Assembly (NCBI GenBank): GCA_016929735.1
Contig: JAFGID010000301.1
Location: 1-43,014 of the forward strand
DNA length: 43,014 nt
Direction: 5' to 3'
Source of the DNA: Ignavibacteriales bacterium
Lineage (GTDB): Bacteria > Bacteroidota > Ignavibacteria > Ignavibacteriales > Melioribacteraceae
The notes under the pieces were generated by a model. The model was not told where the DNA came from. It did not search any database and saw only the letters and a program-made list of their open reading frames with translations. This document shows, in pieces, positions 1 to 8,884 of the stretch. A program made the translations under genes and the position numbers. Within the stretch, counting starts at the first letter, position 1. Each line of letters begins with the position of its first letter.

Positions 1-1034
1 CGAAAATTATATTGATAATCAGGATTAGCTTTTATAATTTTAACACTTTCAGGATAATTTTCAATAAACCAGACCAAAAAATTAGTTACATCAATCTTGG
101 TATTTAAGAATTCTTTACTTTTATCAATATAAGAATTTTTATCATTATTAATAACATCCTTTACATAATCAATTATTTCTTGGTTGTTCTGAGCTATTTT
201 ACATAAACCCCACTGAGAAACATCTTCACAATTTGTTGCTCTCAGAGTATTAATATATACAGCAGGAGTTCCAAGCACTGCAGCTTCCATTGCCATAGTA
301 GCACCTTCACTCAACAATACTCTGGCATTAGCAAGATAGGCCAGCATTTCAGATGGTTTTATGTTAATTTTATATTTTAAAAATGCTTTGGGTAAATTAG
401 ACTCTCCAGATATTAATACTTTTATATTATTCTCTTCCAATATCTTAATAACTTCTATTAACAATTCATCCGAAATACCTGTTTGACCGATATCATGAGA
501 AGCATTCCATGAAACTAGTCGAATTATTGCATAATCACCTTCGATTTTTTTTACTTTGAATTGATTCGGATGTAAATAGGCAATTTCATGATGACCTTTA
601 TAGCGTATTTGTTTTTTGCCATAATTGTGTGGGAACACATCAGATGTAAGAATCACATCAGAAAAAGGTTTGTATAATCTTATCTGCTCCATATTACCAG
701 TATCTTCAAAAGAAATATGTGGTTTAAAAAACAACTTTGATACTATTGCTAAATAGATGGAACCATGACTTAAAAACATGTCAGGTTTAAATCTAATTAA
801 TTTTATCAACATTAGAAAGGGAAATAATAAAAGGCCAAAAATCTTTCCCATTTTTGTTTTTCTGTGTTTTCCTAAATTATAAAAATCTAATTTATAATGT
901 TTTAATAAATCTAGTTCACACTCTTTCTCTCTAACAAAAAATACCACTTTGTTATTTTTCGATATCATCGTTTTTGCAAAATTTCTAAATAAATGAACAT
1001 GTCCAGGATGACCTATATCAATTACTATATTCAT
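1..1034 (-). CDS. DUF354-family protein (glycosyltransferase-like fold), C-terminus cut by window edge
   Basis: The reading frame starts at an ATG at 1034 and is still open at base 1; 344 codons are visible. The N-terminus reads MNIVIDIGHPGHVHLFRNF, which is typical of DUF354 proteins, a family with a UDP-glycosyltransferase-like fold found in polysaccharide loci but without a firmly assigned reaction. Near the C-terminus the stretch GATMAMEAAVLGTPAVYIN resembles the nucleotide-sugar side of such folds. DUF354 proteins are usually about 340-350 residues, so only a few codons should be missing. The start lies one base after the stop of the upstream GT4-FemAB gene, so the two are translationally close. 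A C-terminal relic of a second DUF354 gene lies at 16996-17085 and has a matching end (NYPES, NPDYQY). The family is clear; the function is inferred. Confidence 0.8.
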   Translation of the reverse strand, partial: MNIVIDIGHPGHVHLFRNFAKTMISKNNKVVFFVREKECELDLLKHYKLDFYNLGKHRKTKMGKIFGLLLFPFLMLIKLIRFKPDMFLSHGSIYLAIVSKLFFKPHISFEDTGNMEQIRLYKPFSDVILTSDVFPHNYGKKQIRYKGHHEIAYLHPNQFKVKKIEGDYAIIRLVSWNASHDIGQTGISDELLIEVIKILEENNIKVLISGESNLPKAFLKYKINIKPSEMLAYLANARVLLSEGATMAMEAAVLGTPAVYINTLRATNCEDVSQWGLCKIAQNNQEIIDYVKDVINNDKNSYIDKSKEFLNTKIDVTNFLVWFIENYPESVKIIKANPDYQYNF

Positions 1035-1035
1035 A

Positions 1036-2985
1036 TTACTTGACCATTTGATTCAGTTTTAAACCAATTTTCCCAATAGTATATAAAAATTTATTGTCAA
1101 TCCTTAAAAATCTTCCATATTCAACCAAATCACCACCAAACTTAGATTTAAAATCTCTGACACCATAATCTTCATTCGGTTTCCCGGCCCCCATAAAATC
1201 AAATCTTTTAATGCCGTTATCACAAGCATACTTGATAGCAGCCCATGTTGCTAAAATACTCGGGTAGATATTTTTATAAACACCGTCTTCTCCGCAAACA
1301 AACCATTCGTAAATAACTAGATTTCTATATATAGGACACATTATTCCACCAATTATTTTGTTATTGTATTTAATAAGCAGATATACACCTAAATCTGATT
1401 TAAAAAAATCAATGAAGAAATCTAATGGATATAATGGCTTTTTTACCTTTGATTTATACAAGTTACCCAAAATTGCATAAAATTCTGTTATTTCATTTTC
1501 ATTAGCTGCCTGGATAATTTCAGCACCTGCTTTCAAACTGTTATTTATCTGTCTTATCTTACTTTTACTGATCCTCTTTTTTGCTTGTACAATATCAGAA
1601 CAATCAACATGAAAATTCAAATGAGTTTTATAATTCCAGCCAGAATTGACAAATATATCTTGAAATTCTGAATAATCATTAAAATTTCTAATTTCTGAAT
1701 AAATAGATCGTTTTTTTAAAACATCATTTATTTGAGCCAATATACGTGTAAAAGCAACTTTATTTTTTTTTAATGAATTATCAATTATGGGACCACCATA
1801 TATTACTGATCTTCTTGATAGGAATCCCTTAATTTTTCCATTCTCCTTTATCATCACTGCTAGCATAATAAAAACTAACTTTTCATCTACATAACCAGCA
1901 AAAATCTTTGGAGTAATTTTTTCCTGTTTTAACCAAAACATATACATATTAGGAGTATGAAAAACATTTGACGTACAATTTCCCTGAATTAAATCTTCCC
2001 ATTCTGTAGCTTTTATTTTATTAGATTCTTGCTCAACTCTTATCGAATCTTTTTGTATCAACGCCTCGTAAATTGAAAAAATTTTTTGTGCAACTATATT
2101 TGAATCCAAATGTGTAATTGCTTTTCTCCCGTTAGTTCTTCGCCCAAAATCCAGACATTTCTCTATTGCTTTAGCCATTGCATCAATGTTGGGCAATACA
2201 ACAAAACAACCCACTGTATCACTGATTATATCTCTTACATCTCCAACATCAGTAGAGACAATTGGTAAATTTAAAGCCATTGCCTCTTTAATTACATTAG
2301 GAGAACCTTCCCAAAGTGAGCTGAGCAATAACATGTCTGCTGCAAGCATGTAATCTTTTACAACATTAAGAGGCTTATCTGAAACTACAACCAACTGTAT
2401 ATCCCTATTGTTTAAACTTTCTACAGCTTTCTCTGCTAACGTAAAATTTTTCTCATATCTATCAGGGTTAGATACCCAAATTATCTGTTTCTTATTCTTA
2501 TCGAAATTTATTTTTTTTTTGTATTTCTGTTGCTCATCCGGAAAAAAAAAATCTAAATCTACACCATTAGCAATTACTATGCTATTCTTGAGATCTAATC
2601 TTTTCTTCATCTCAACAGATTTCACTATTGTATTCTTCCAGATAAAGTTTGAAAAAACTTTAATGATAAATTTCATTACTGCGTTAGTATGTATGTCGCT
2701 TCCCATTAAAGAAGCGACTTGGGGAATGTTTAATCCGATTTTGGAAATTGAAACAATGAATGAAGAAAGAGAATAGTGAGAATGAATAACATCAACATTA
2801 TTTTTTTTTAAAAAATCCCTAACAGCTAATATATTTTTCAAATAGCCTAGTATCCCTTTCCCTTTGATCCCAAAATAATCAACAGTAATATTAATTTTTT
2901 CTAAAGATAAACCTTGATTAATTACTATTTGTGAAAGCCCTGATTTAGTTTTAGCATTTCCTGAAGCAATAAAAGCAACTTTCAT
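1036..2985 (-). CDS. Fusion protein: GT4 glycosyltransferase plus FemAB/GNAT-type transferase
   Basis: A 649-residue protein with two unrelated halves. Residues 1 to about 315 form a GT-B glycosyltransferase of family 4, with HSHYS near residue 70 and the donor-site E-x7-E in EGSPNVIKEAMALNLPIV. Residues from about 320 to 649 match FemAB-like acetyltransferase-fold proteins (the lipid II interpeptide bridge family, PF13480-like), ending in FDFMGAGKPNEDYGVRDFKS followed by KFGGDLVEYGRF. FemAB enzymes move amino acids from aminoacyl-tRNA; PF13480 relatives in exopolysaccharide loci are poorly defined. The ATG at 2985 overlaps the upstream ATP-grasp stop in an ATGA. Two 10-base homopolymers (2511-2520 and 2542-2551) lie in the GT half. 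The two halves are normally separate genes. Domain calls are strong; the joint function is unknown. Confidence 0.85.
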   Translation of the reverse strand: MKVAFIASGNAKTKSGLSQIVINQGLSLEKINITVDYFGIKGKGILGYLKNILAVRDFLKKNNVDVIHSHYSLSSFIVSISKIGLNIPQVASLMGSDIHTNAVMKFIIKVFSNFIWKNTIVKSVEMKKRLDLKNSIVIANGVDLDFFFPDEQQKYKKKINFDKNKKQIIWVSNPDRYEKNFTLAEKAVESLNNRDIQLVVVSDKPLNVVKDYMLAADMLLLSSLWEGSPNVIKEAMALNLPIVSTDVGDVRDIISDTVGCFVVLPNIDAMAKAIEKCLDFGRRTNGRKAITHLDSNIVAQKIFSIYEALIQKDSIRVEQESNKIKATEWEDLIQGNCTSNVFHTPNMYMFWLKQEKITPKIFAGYVDEKLVFIMLAVMIKENGKIKGFLSRRSVIYGGPIIDNSLKKNKVAFTRILAQINDVLKKRSIYSEIRNFNDYSEFQDIFVNSGWNYKTHLNFHVDCSDIVQAKKRISKSKIRQINNSLKAGAEIIQAANENEITEFYAILGNLYKSKVKKPLYPLDFFIDFFKSDLGVYLLIKYNNKIIGGIMCPIYRNLVIYEWFVCGEDGVYKNIYPSILATWAAIKYACDNGIKRFDFMGAGKPNEDYGVRDFKSKFGGDLVEYGRFLRIDNKFLYTIGKIGLKLNQMVK

Positions 2986-4064
2986 ATTTTTACACGTTTG
3001 TTAAAAAGACTAATTGAATGTTCTAATCTTAAATCGAAAGACTCATTAGTATTAAAATCACCTTCTTCAAAAATCCATCCATCATTGTATATGTATCTTC
3101 CAATTTGTCCATTTACAATCATTTGATATGCATCAGATTGCCCAAAAATTGTTTGAATTTCATTAACAAGATAATGACCGTCAGGGGTTTCAAATATATC
3201 AACAGCTTGAGAGTAAAAACCTGTTTTTGCACAAACATCTTTCATGAAGTCAAATAGACATAGAGGTGGATTATCATAGATTTTGTTTTTTGTTCCTGAA
3301 GCCATTTCCCCTATTTTGGCTTTCTTATGGGCAAAATATGAATCGCCGATTTTCACTACCCTCCACTCAAATTCATGAGGTATGTATTCTTGGAAAATCA
3401 CGAAATGTTTCTGCTTATCTTCAGCTCTTAATTTATAAAGTTTTAATTTCTTAAGTAAATATTGTGGACTTTTAACTGCTTTTAACAACCAAGTTTGAGG
3501 ATTTCCAGAATTTTTATTTGGTCCTTTTCTTCTTTGAATACCTTTCTTAAAAGCCAACTGAGAATAATAAATCAACTCTTTAGCTGATTTAATAATTTTC
3601 ACTCCTGATCCAGAAGCTCCAATATTAGTTTTTACAACAATTGGATATTTTGTGCTTTTTGAAAAACGAATAGCTTCATTCAGACAATAAAATATATTTG
3701 TTTGAGGGTGTGGAATTTGTTTTGCTTTTAAAAAGTCACTAAGTAATCTTTTATTCTCATAAACATATGATTCTTCAAAGGATGGATAAACCTGTTTCTT
3801 TAGAACTTTTGATATAATATAAACTCTTTCATCATACATCTGCTTAGCATAAGACAACATCCCGGGAGGTCTCAGTAAAAAAATATCACTATTACTCTGC
3901 ATAACTTCCGATAACCAATTTGCCCTGGATATATCAATTATCTCATAATCTACATTGTACTTCAGGCATGATGTTTTCCACCTATCATCGCTACTCTCAA
4001 GAGAGCATTGTAAAATACAGAATTTCAAATCTCTATTTTTATTTAATTTATATAAATTACCCAT
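2982..4064 (-). CDS. ATP-grasp family ligase
   Basis: A 360-residue protein with the ATP-grasp layout. A lysine and glycine-rich loop, IVVKTNIGASGSGV, lies at residues 142-155. FVIFQEYIPHEFEWRVVKIG lies at 221-240. A metal-binding strand, YLVNEIQTIFGQSD, at about 298-311 carries the expected Glu and Asn or Gln. Such enzymes form an amide or ester bond from a carboxylate through an acyl phosphate. The substrate cannot be read from sequence. It has the same architecture as the ATP-grasp protein at 7797-8846, including a basic insertion between the two ATP-binding strands, so the two are probable paralogues. The start overlaps the asparagine-synthetase-like gene by 8 bases and the stop overlaps the GT4-FemAB gene by 4. 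The context suggests attachment of an amino acid or similar group to a sugar or lipid-linked intermediate. Confidence 0.75.
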   Translation of the reverse strand: MGNLYKLNKNRDLKFCILQCSLESSDDRWKTSCLKYNVDYEIIDISRANWLSEVMQSNSDIFLLRPPGMLSYAKQMYDERVYIISKVLKKQVYPSFEESYVYENKRLLSDFLKAKQIPHPQTNIFYCLNEAIRFSKSTKYPIVVKTNIGASGSGVKIIKSAKELIYYSQLAFKKGIQRRKGPNKNSGNPQTWLLKAVKSPQYLLKKLKLYKLRAEDKQKHFVIFQEYIPHEFEWRVVKIGDSYFAHKKAKIGEMASGTKNKIYDNPPLCLFDFMKDVCAKTGFYSQAVDIFETPDGHYLVNEIQTIFGQSDAYQMIVNGQIGRYIYNDGWIFEEGDFNTNESFDLRLEHSISLFNKRVKI

Positions 4065-5739
4065 CTAATTTTCCCATCACTTTCAGATATTTAGCTATAC
4101 TAAATAGCGTTGATTTATGAGTTATATTCAAATGTTCTAACTTCTCAACCCTAAAGCCGAAATCGCTGATTAAGCTTAAATTTTGTCGATATGAGTTGAA
4201 GTTTTTTTCAAGTAAATATTTCGTCACATATGGATCTTCAACTTCTTTTTTTCTCGCCAATAATTTAGAATAAATGATTTTTAGTTTCCCTTTATAAGTC
4301 AAAAGATCGACAGGTCTGTATCCTTTACCTGTCATCATATTCAATAAATCGTTATTAGTATTCTTGATAATATAAGCGTATAACAATTGTCCCTTAAATC
4401 TTTTTATTTTATTCTGCTCGAAAAACTTATTATTTAAACCGCTATAATTAGATTTAAATAATTCTGAAATAAATTTGAAATCATAATAAGGAGTTCGATT
4501 ATAGAGATGATTAGCTTGAGATTTTATCTCAGGTCCAAAATATCTTCGCAACATCTCATCTAACATAAAATAGTAACACTTTTTGTTCAAATCATCTGTT
4601 TTATATTTAGCCCAATTTAATTCATTTATTCTTTCTAATATATTCTTGAGAAGAGTTTTGCCATTTTCTGGGAGAATCAACTTTAAATCAGTCGAGTAAA
4701 TATAATCAATTATTTTTCTCTTTGACTCGCCTGAAATGATTTTAAACACTATATTTGAAAATAGAATTCCTGTAATATGAGGAGACCTAAGTACTTCACT
4801 TCCAAAGTTGCCACTTAGTATATATTTTGCTTCTTTTTTTATCTTGTAACATGCCCATAAATAATGCGATCTTGTGAAATTTGCTTCCCCTGAAGATGCA
4901 GTAATGAACTCCTCTCCAAAAGAAATTGAATTATCTATATACTCTGGATTATTTAAATCAAATGGATAGTAATTAAGACCCATTTTTTCTGCTTGTGATT
5001 GCGGGATTTTTACATCACTACTTTCTAATCTGCCAAAAGAATATGTTGTTATTAGATTTTTATACTTCTTGTAAAGAACAGACAAAAGTGTGCGTCCATC
5101 AAACCCACCGGTAAAGGATAAATAGTATTTTTCGGTAGGTGAGTACCTATATGCAGTATTAATAAAAATTTCTATTATCTCTTTTAATGATAAGCTTTTA
5201 TCAAAATTTAATAAATCGATATTATCAAAATATTGATAGGATTCCATTTTCTTACAAACTAAAAGACAATGATTATTATTCAGTCTTTTTATATTTTCCA
5301 TAAGTGTAATATCAGTTATTGGGTAATTAAATAATAATCTCTCGATAATAAATTCTTTTGATATCTGGATACTTGAACCTATTGCCCCTAATATCTTTTT
5401 TACACTGCTTGATACAATCATTTCTTTTTCATCTGAATAATATACAGGTAATATACTACCGTAACTTGTATATATTTCCAGAGTAGATGTACTCTCTCTC
5501 CAAAAGAATAGATAAAAATGGCCTCCTAAATCTTTTATTACTTCAAAAATTTCTGTTTCATCAAAAAGATCGATTACATCATCATGTGTCCGCCCAGCTG
5601 GGAAAACAACATCTCCCAAAATAAAAATTCTATTCTGAGATTTATATTCCTTTTCGATGTAATCGTCCCAATGATCTATTGAAATATGAAGATCAGAAAA
5701 TTTTTCCAATTTATCAGAACACTTTATTAAAAAATCCAT
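4057..5739 (-). CDS. Asparagine-synthetase-like amidotransferase homologue
   Basis: A 560-residue protein when started at the ATG at 5739. Longer in-frame starts would run into the upstream deacetylase gene, and their extra residues look like an out-of-frame read of it. Residues 1 to about 130 resemble the glutaminase-like N-terminal half of AsnB (DLGGHFYLFFWRE, then YGSILPVYYS) but lack the N-terminal cysteine needed for glutamine hydrolysis. From about residue 180 the C-terminal synthetase domain appears, with a PP-loop SFTGGFDGRTLL at about 208-219 (the usual form is SGGxDS) and ILSGNFGSEVLRS further on. Relatives in polysaccharide loci can amidate uronic acids or act on unusual substrates. 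The degenerate PP-loop and missing Cys make canonical asparagine synthesis unlikely. Family is fairly sure, reaction unknown. Confidence 0.75.
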   Translation of the reverse strand: MDFLIKCSDKLEKFSDLHISIDHWDDYIEKEYKSQNRIFILGDVVFPAGRTHDDVIDLFDETEIFEVIKDLGGHFYLFFWRESTSTLEIYTSYGSILPVYYSDEKEMIVSSSVKKILGAIGSSIQISKEFIIERLLFNYPITDITLMENIKRLNNNHCLLVCKKMESYQYFDNIDLLNFDKSLSLKEIIEIFINTAYRYSPTEKYYLSFTGGFDGRTLLSVLYKKYKNLITTYSFGRLESSDVKIPQSQAEKMGLNYYPFDLNNPEYIDNSISFGEEFITASSGEANFTRSHYLWACYKIKKEAKYILSGNFGSEVLRSPHITGILFSNIVFKIISGESKRKIIDYIYSTDLKLILPENGKTLLKNILERINELNWAKYKTDDLNKKCYYFMLDEMLRRYFGPEIKSQANHLYNRTPYYDFKFISELFKSNYSGLNNKFFEQNKIKRFKGQLLYAYIIKNTNNDLLNMMTGKGYRPVDLLTYKGKLKIIYSKLLARKKEVEDPYVTKYLLEKNFNSYRQNLSLISDFGFRVEKLEHLNITHKSTLFSIAKYLKVMGKLDG

Positions 5740-5740
5740 T

Positions 5741-6649
5741 TTAAACCAAATCCCGCATAGTTTTAACTTCCAAAATACCTGAGTCTCTTTGCTTTGCAAT
5801 GTATTCAAATACCGTGTACATAATTTTTTCAACTGTAACTTCTGAAACTGAAGGGTGGAACCATATATGACAAATTGTTCTTGTTTGGATTGCCTTATTA
5901 ATTGCTTTTATTAAGAAACTAATATAATAATCCAGCGGAAACTCTGGTTCAGAAAATGCAGTAGTTGAAGTTGTTACTATTAATCCATTATTATCAATAA
6001 AAGTATTATCGAGTTGATGACGCATTTTTTTTCGATATATTTTATATCCATATTCTTTTATCACATCAAAATTACCATAAGTTCCGCCAGGATAAACAAA
6101 AGATACTGGTTTTATCCCCCACTGATCTGCACCTTGTTGCCAAGCTTTCAATTCATCCTCAAGTACTTCTTTTGGACATATTTGATCTCTACAATTAATA
6201 TGAGAGTATGTATGACAGGCTATTTCATGAGTCACATTCGAATCAAGTATCTTCTTGATCAAGTCCGGTGCATACCAAGCTTTATTATTTTCCCACTGCC
6301 CATACGGATCATGATCATACCAATCACCGTTATTAAATAACCAATGATTATCGAAATGTGGTATTCTTCTCATCCAATCATGATCACTTTTTTTACATGA
6401 TTCAAGGAACAAGTGCCCAACTGTCGCCCATGTTATTGGAATGTTAAATAGCTCTGAAAATTTTATAATTTTAGGAATATTTTTTCTTGCATCATTAGCC
6501 TTTTTCAAAGGGTCCGTACAACTCTTTGAATATCTATTTGCCCAGGCTAATTCAAAATCAGCTGAAATCACTACTCTTCCTATATGATGTTTGATAAGAT
6601 CTTTAGCTACATTGGGTTTCCCCAATATCATGTTAGTTAATTTCTTCAA
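5741..6649 (-). CDS. Polysaccharide deacetylase (NodB-like)
   Basis: A protein of about 302 residues in the NodB-homology deacetylase family, which removes acetyl groups from N-acetylated or O-acetylated sugars. Visible motifs are VVISADFELAWAN (metal-binding Asp region) near residue 27, HEIACHTYSH (the H-x3-H pair) in the middle, and FVYPGGTYGNFDVIKEYG. The start is uncertain. A TTG at 6649 is the first usable codon and the first ATG is at 6631. The frame is open further upstream without an ATG and reads protein-like (YGNSPLWIKYPLKKL), so the true start may be a rare codon or an ATG lost by mutation. It is followed one base later by the asparagine-synthetase-like gene. It probably acts on the polysaccharide or on a lipid-linked precursor. 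Confidence 0.8.
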   Translation of the reverse strand: MKKLTNMILGKPNVAKDLIKHHIGRVVISADFELAWANRYSKSCTDPLKKANDARKNIPKIIKFSELFNIPITWATVGHLFLESCKKSDHDWMRRIPHFDNHWLFNNGDWYDHDPYGQWENNKAWYAPDLIKKILDSNVTHEIACHTYSHINCRDQICPKEVLEDELKAWQQGADQWGIKPVSFVYPGGTYGNFDVIKEYGYKIYRKKMRHQLDNTFIDNNGLIVTTSTTAFSEPEFPLDYYISFLIKAINKAIQTRTICHIWFHPSVSEVTVEKIMYTVFEYIAKQRDSGILEVKTMRDLV

Positions 6650-6704
6650 CGGATATTTAATCCATAATGGAGAATTACCATAGATTTTATCGTATTTTAA
6701 CAGA

Positions 6705-7790
6705 TTATCCTCTATTTATAATCATTTCGATTATCTTTTCATAAGATTTTATCATATTGGGTATCGAAAATTTTTCAATAAATTCTTCAAATTCATCTTT
6801 ATATTTAACACAATTTTCTATTAATTTGGGTGTTTTTTTCAAACACTCTACTAATTCATGCACAGACTTATATTCAAATAATAAAGATGTCTTATTAAAA
6901 ACAGTTTCTGGTATTCCACCTACTTCAGTGGCAATAACTGGTAATCCGGAATACATGCCTTCTAATATACCATTTGATATTCCCTCTCCTTTTGAAGAAT
7001 GAATCAATAAATCGGCTATTTGGAGATAGTACAAAACATCTACAACTCTCCCGGCAAAATAAATTCTGTCATTTATTTTTAACTCTTTTGCTAATCCCTC
7101 CAATTCATCCCTCATTAGTCCTTCTCCAAGAATTATATATCGGAAATCCATTATTGCTGAAATTTCTGAGAGGGATTTAAATACTGTTCTATAATCTTTA
7201 TAAGGCACTAAATTAGCTATTGAAATATATACAATCTCTCTAGTATTATACTCAGGGAATATCTCTACTAATCTTTTTTCTTTTTCCTCTAAACTGATTT
7301 TATTACCATAAATTGATTCTTTACCATTGTATAAAACAAATCTTCTATTATTCTCCTTTAGATTATTAGCACGTAAACCAGCATGAGAATTTGCAATTAT
7401 ATATGGAGAAAAATGGAGAACGAATGTTCTTAAATAATGACTAAAATTCCTTAATCTTATTCCATGCCGTACAGAAGCATTGATGAATTTGACATCCTTT
7501 CCTCTTACTGCTAACAACGATAACATTGCCTCATAATTCCCCCATGCTATTATAACATCAGGTTTATTCTCCTTAATAAATTCTAATAATTTACTCAATC
7601 TTTGCTTAGTAGGAGTGTTAATTCTGAAGCATTTATCACTCAATTCATATTCATCAATATATGAATTTCCTTCCTTTTCATTAAAATATACAATAACATT
7701 ATTTAACGTAGAGTACTTTACAATAGTTGCTAATTGCCTTTCTCTTCCACCTCTACTCATAGAGGATATTAGATGAATAACCTTTGTCAT
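6705..7790 (-). CDS. Glycosyltransferase family 4
   Basis: A 361-residue GT-B glycosyltransferase. The N-terminus MTKVIHLISSMSRGGRERQL is the usual acceptor-side start of GT4 enzymes. The donor-binding half begins near residue 185 (VYISIANLVPYKDYRTVF), has YIILGEGLMRDEL, and carries the E-x7-E motif in EGISNGILEGMYSGLPVIAT with EVGGIPE after it. It retains the anomeric configuration of a nucleotide-sugar donor and works at the cytoplasmic face of the membrane. The ATG at 7790 is 6 bases after the stop of the upstream ATP-grasp gene. Donor and acceptor cannot be told from sequence. Confidence 0.9.
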   Translation of the reverse strand: MTKVIHLISSMSRGGRERQLATIVKYSTLNNVIVYFNEKEGNSYIDEYELSDKCFRINTPTKQRLSKLLEFIKENKPDVIIAWGNYEAMLSLLAVRGKDVKFINASVRHGIRLRNFSHYLRTFVLHFSPYIIANSHAGLRANNLKENNRRFVLYNGKESIYGNKISLEEKEKRLVEIFPEYNTREIVYISIANLVPYKDYRTVFKSLSEISAIMDFRYIILGEGLMRDELEGLAKELKINDRIYFAGRVVDVLYYLQIADLLIHSSKGEGISNGILEGMYSGLPVIATEVGGIPETVFNKTSLLFEYKSVHELVECLKKTPKLIENCVKYKDEFEEFIEKFSIPNMIKSYEKIIEMIINRG

Positions 7791-7796
7791 ATTTTA

Positions 7797-8846
7797 CTAT
7801 TCATTTAAAAATTTAGGGCATTTTAAGTCTGAGATTTGCAATAAATCTATTAAATGAAAAAATTCAGGCCAATAATTGCCTTCATGCCAGTTTAAATCTA
7901 AATCCCAGTATCCGGGACAATTATAGATTGCAACATCTAGATACGCATAACTTATTTCACCAATAACAGGAATTTCTTCATCATATAAAAAATCATAAGC
8001 CATTGAAGAAAAATTTAGTTTTTTACTTATTTTAAAGGCTATTTTTATCATATCAAGATTTATACCATTAGTATTATAATCAATTTTTCCACTTCCTGAA
8101 GAACGAAAATCATTTTTCCGATTAAATCTACGAAAAGCAAATGCTCTATTCCCGATGATTGTTATTCTTGTATCATAATCATTATTAGGAAGAAATTTTT
8201 GAAAATATACATAGTTCTTTTCCAATTCCCAGTCATGACTAATATCTCTTTTGTTTAATCTTCTATAAGTTTTTTGGACATAATTTCTAATTTTTTTATA
8301 TAACTTTATTTTTATTTTACCAAAAGGTACCTTTTCAGAATATACACCAGTGCTGAACATTCTATTAATTATTTGATTTGCTTTTTTTTTATTTCTTACT
8401 AAAATTACATTCATGGAGCCAGCACCAGTTTTGAGTTTAAAAACTAATGGAAAACTGGCTTCAAGGTTGACCCATTTAATTGCTCTTTGTTTCTCAAAAA
8501 AAACATTGCTATCAGCTATCGGAAAATCATTTATTTTTAATAAGATCGTTTCCTTTATTTTATCATCAAATGTCCAAAAGGTATTATAGTCTGGAAATAC
8601 TCTTTTCCCCATAAACTTGTCCATTATCGGTATCATGATTGATCCAATATACCTATGTGTTGTTCTTCCCGCTACACAAAATATCACATGGGTACATTTT
8701 TTCAAATCATTGTAAAAATCACTCTTATCAATAGCTAAATGAATCCATTGAATATTGTTGTATTCCAAAATATGAATGTGCTTTTTCGTCCAAGGATTGA
8801 ATCTGTCCTTTTCTAATTCTACTACACCAACAAGAATCTTATTCAT
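7797..8846 (-). CDS. ATP-grasp family protein, paralogue of the one at 2982-4064
   Basis: A 349-residue protein. FPLVFKLKTGAGSMNVILV near residue 132 gives the lysine and glycine loop of the first ATP-binding strand. YVYFQKFLPNNDYDTRITII lies near 208. VIGEISYAYLD is the metal-binding strand near 290. Between the first two is a long basic insert (KIKIKLYKKIRNYVQKTYRR) that is also present in the other ATP-grasp protein. The order of elements is that of RimK or YheC-type ATP-grasp ligases, which make amide bonds. It sits between two GT4 genes, so it probably modifies the growing glycan or its carrier. The substrate is unknown. Confidence 0.7.
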   Translation of the reverse strand: MNKILVGVVELEKDRFNPWTKKHIHILEYNNIQWIHLAIDKSDFYNDLKKCTHVIFCVAGRTTHRYIGSIMIPIMDKFMGKRVFPDYNTFWTFDDKIKETILLKINDFPIADSNVFFEKQRAIKWVNLEASFPLVFKLKTGAGSMNVILVRNKKKANQIINRMFSTGVYSEKVPFGKIKIKLYKKIRNYVQKTYRRLNKRDISHDWELEKNYVYFQKFLPNNDYDTRITIIGNRAFAFRRFNRKNDFRSSGSGKIDYNTNGINLDMIKIAFKISKKLNFSSMAYDFLYDEEIPVIGEISYAYLDVAIYNCPGYWDLDLNWHEGNYWPEFFHLIDLLQISDLKCPKFLNE

Positions 8847-8884
8847 ATTTCATCCTAAAAAGTTCCATATAAGATTTTTTTCGT

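Noticed and set aside
5740..5832. Longer N-terminus of the asparagine-synthetase-like protein
   Set aside because: The extra 31 residues overlap the deacetylase coding region out of frame and have no family similarity; the ATG at 5739 fits the gene boundary.
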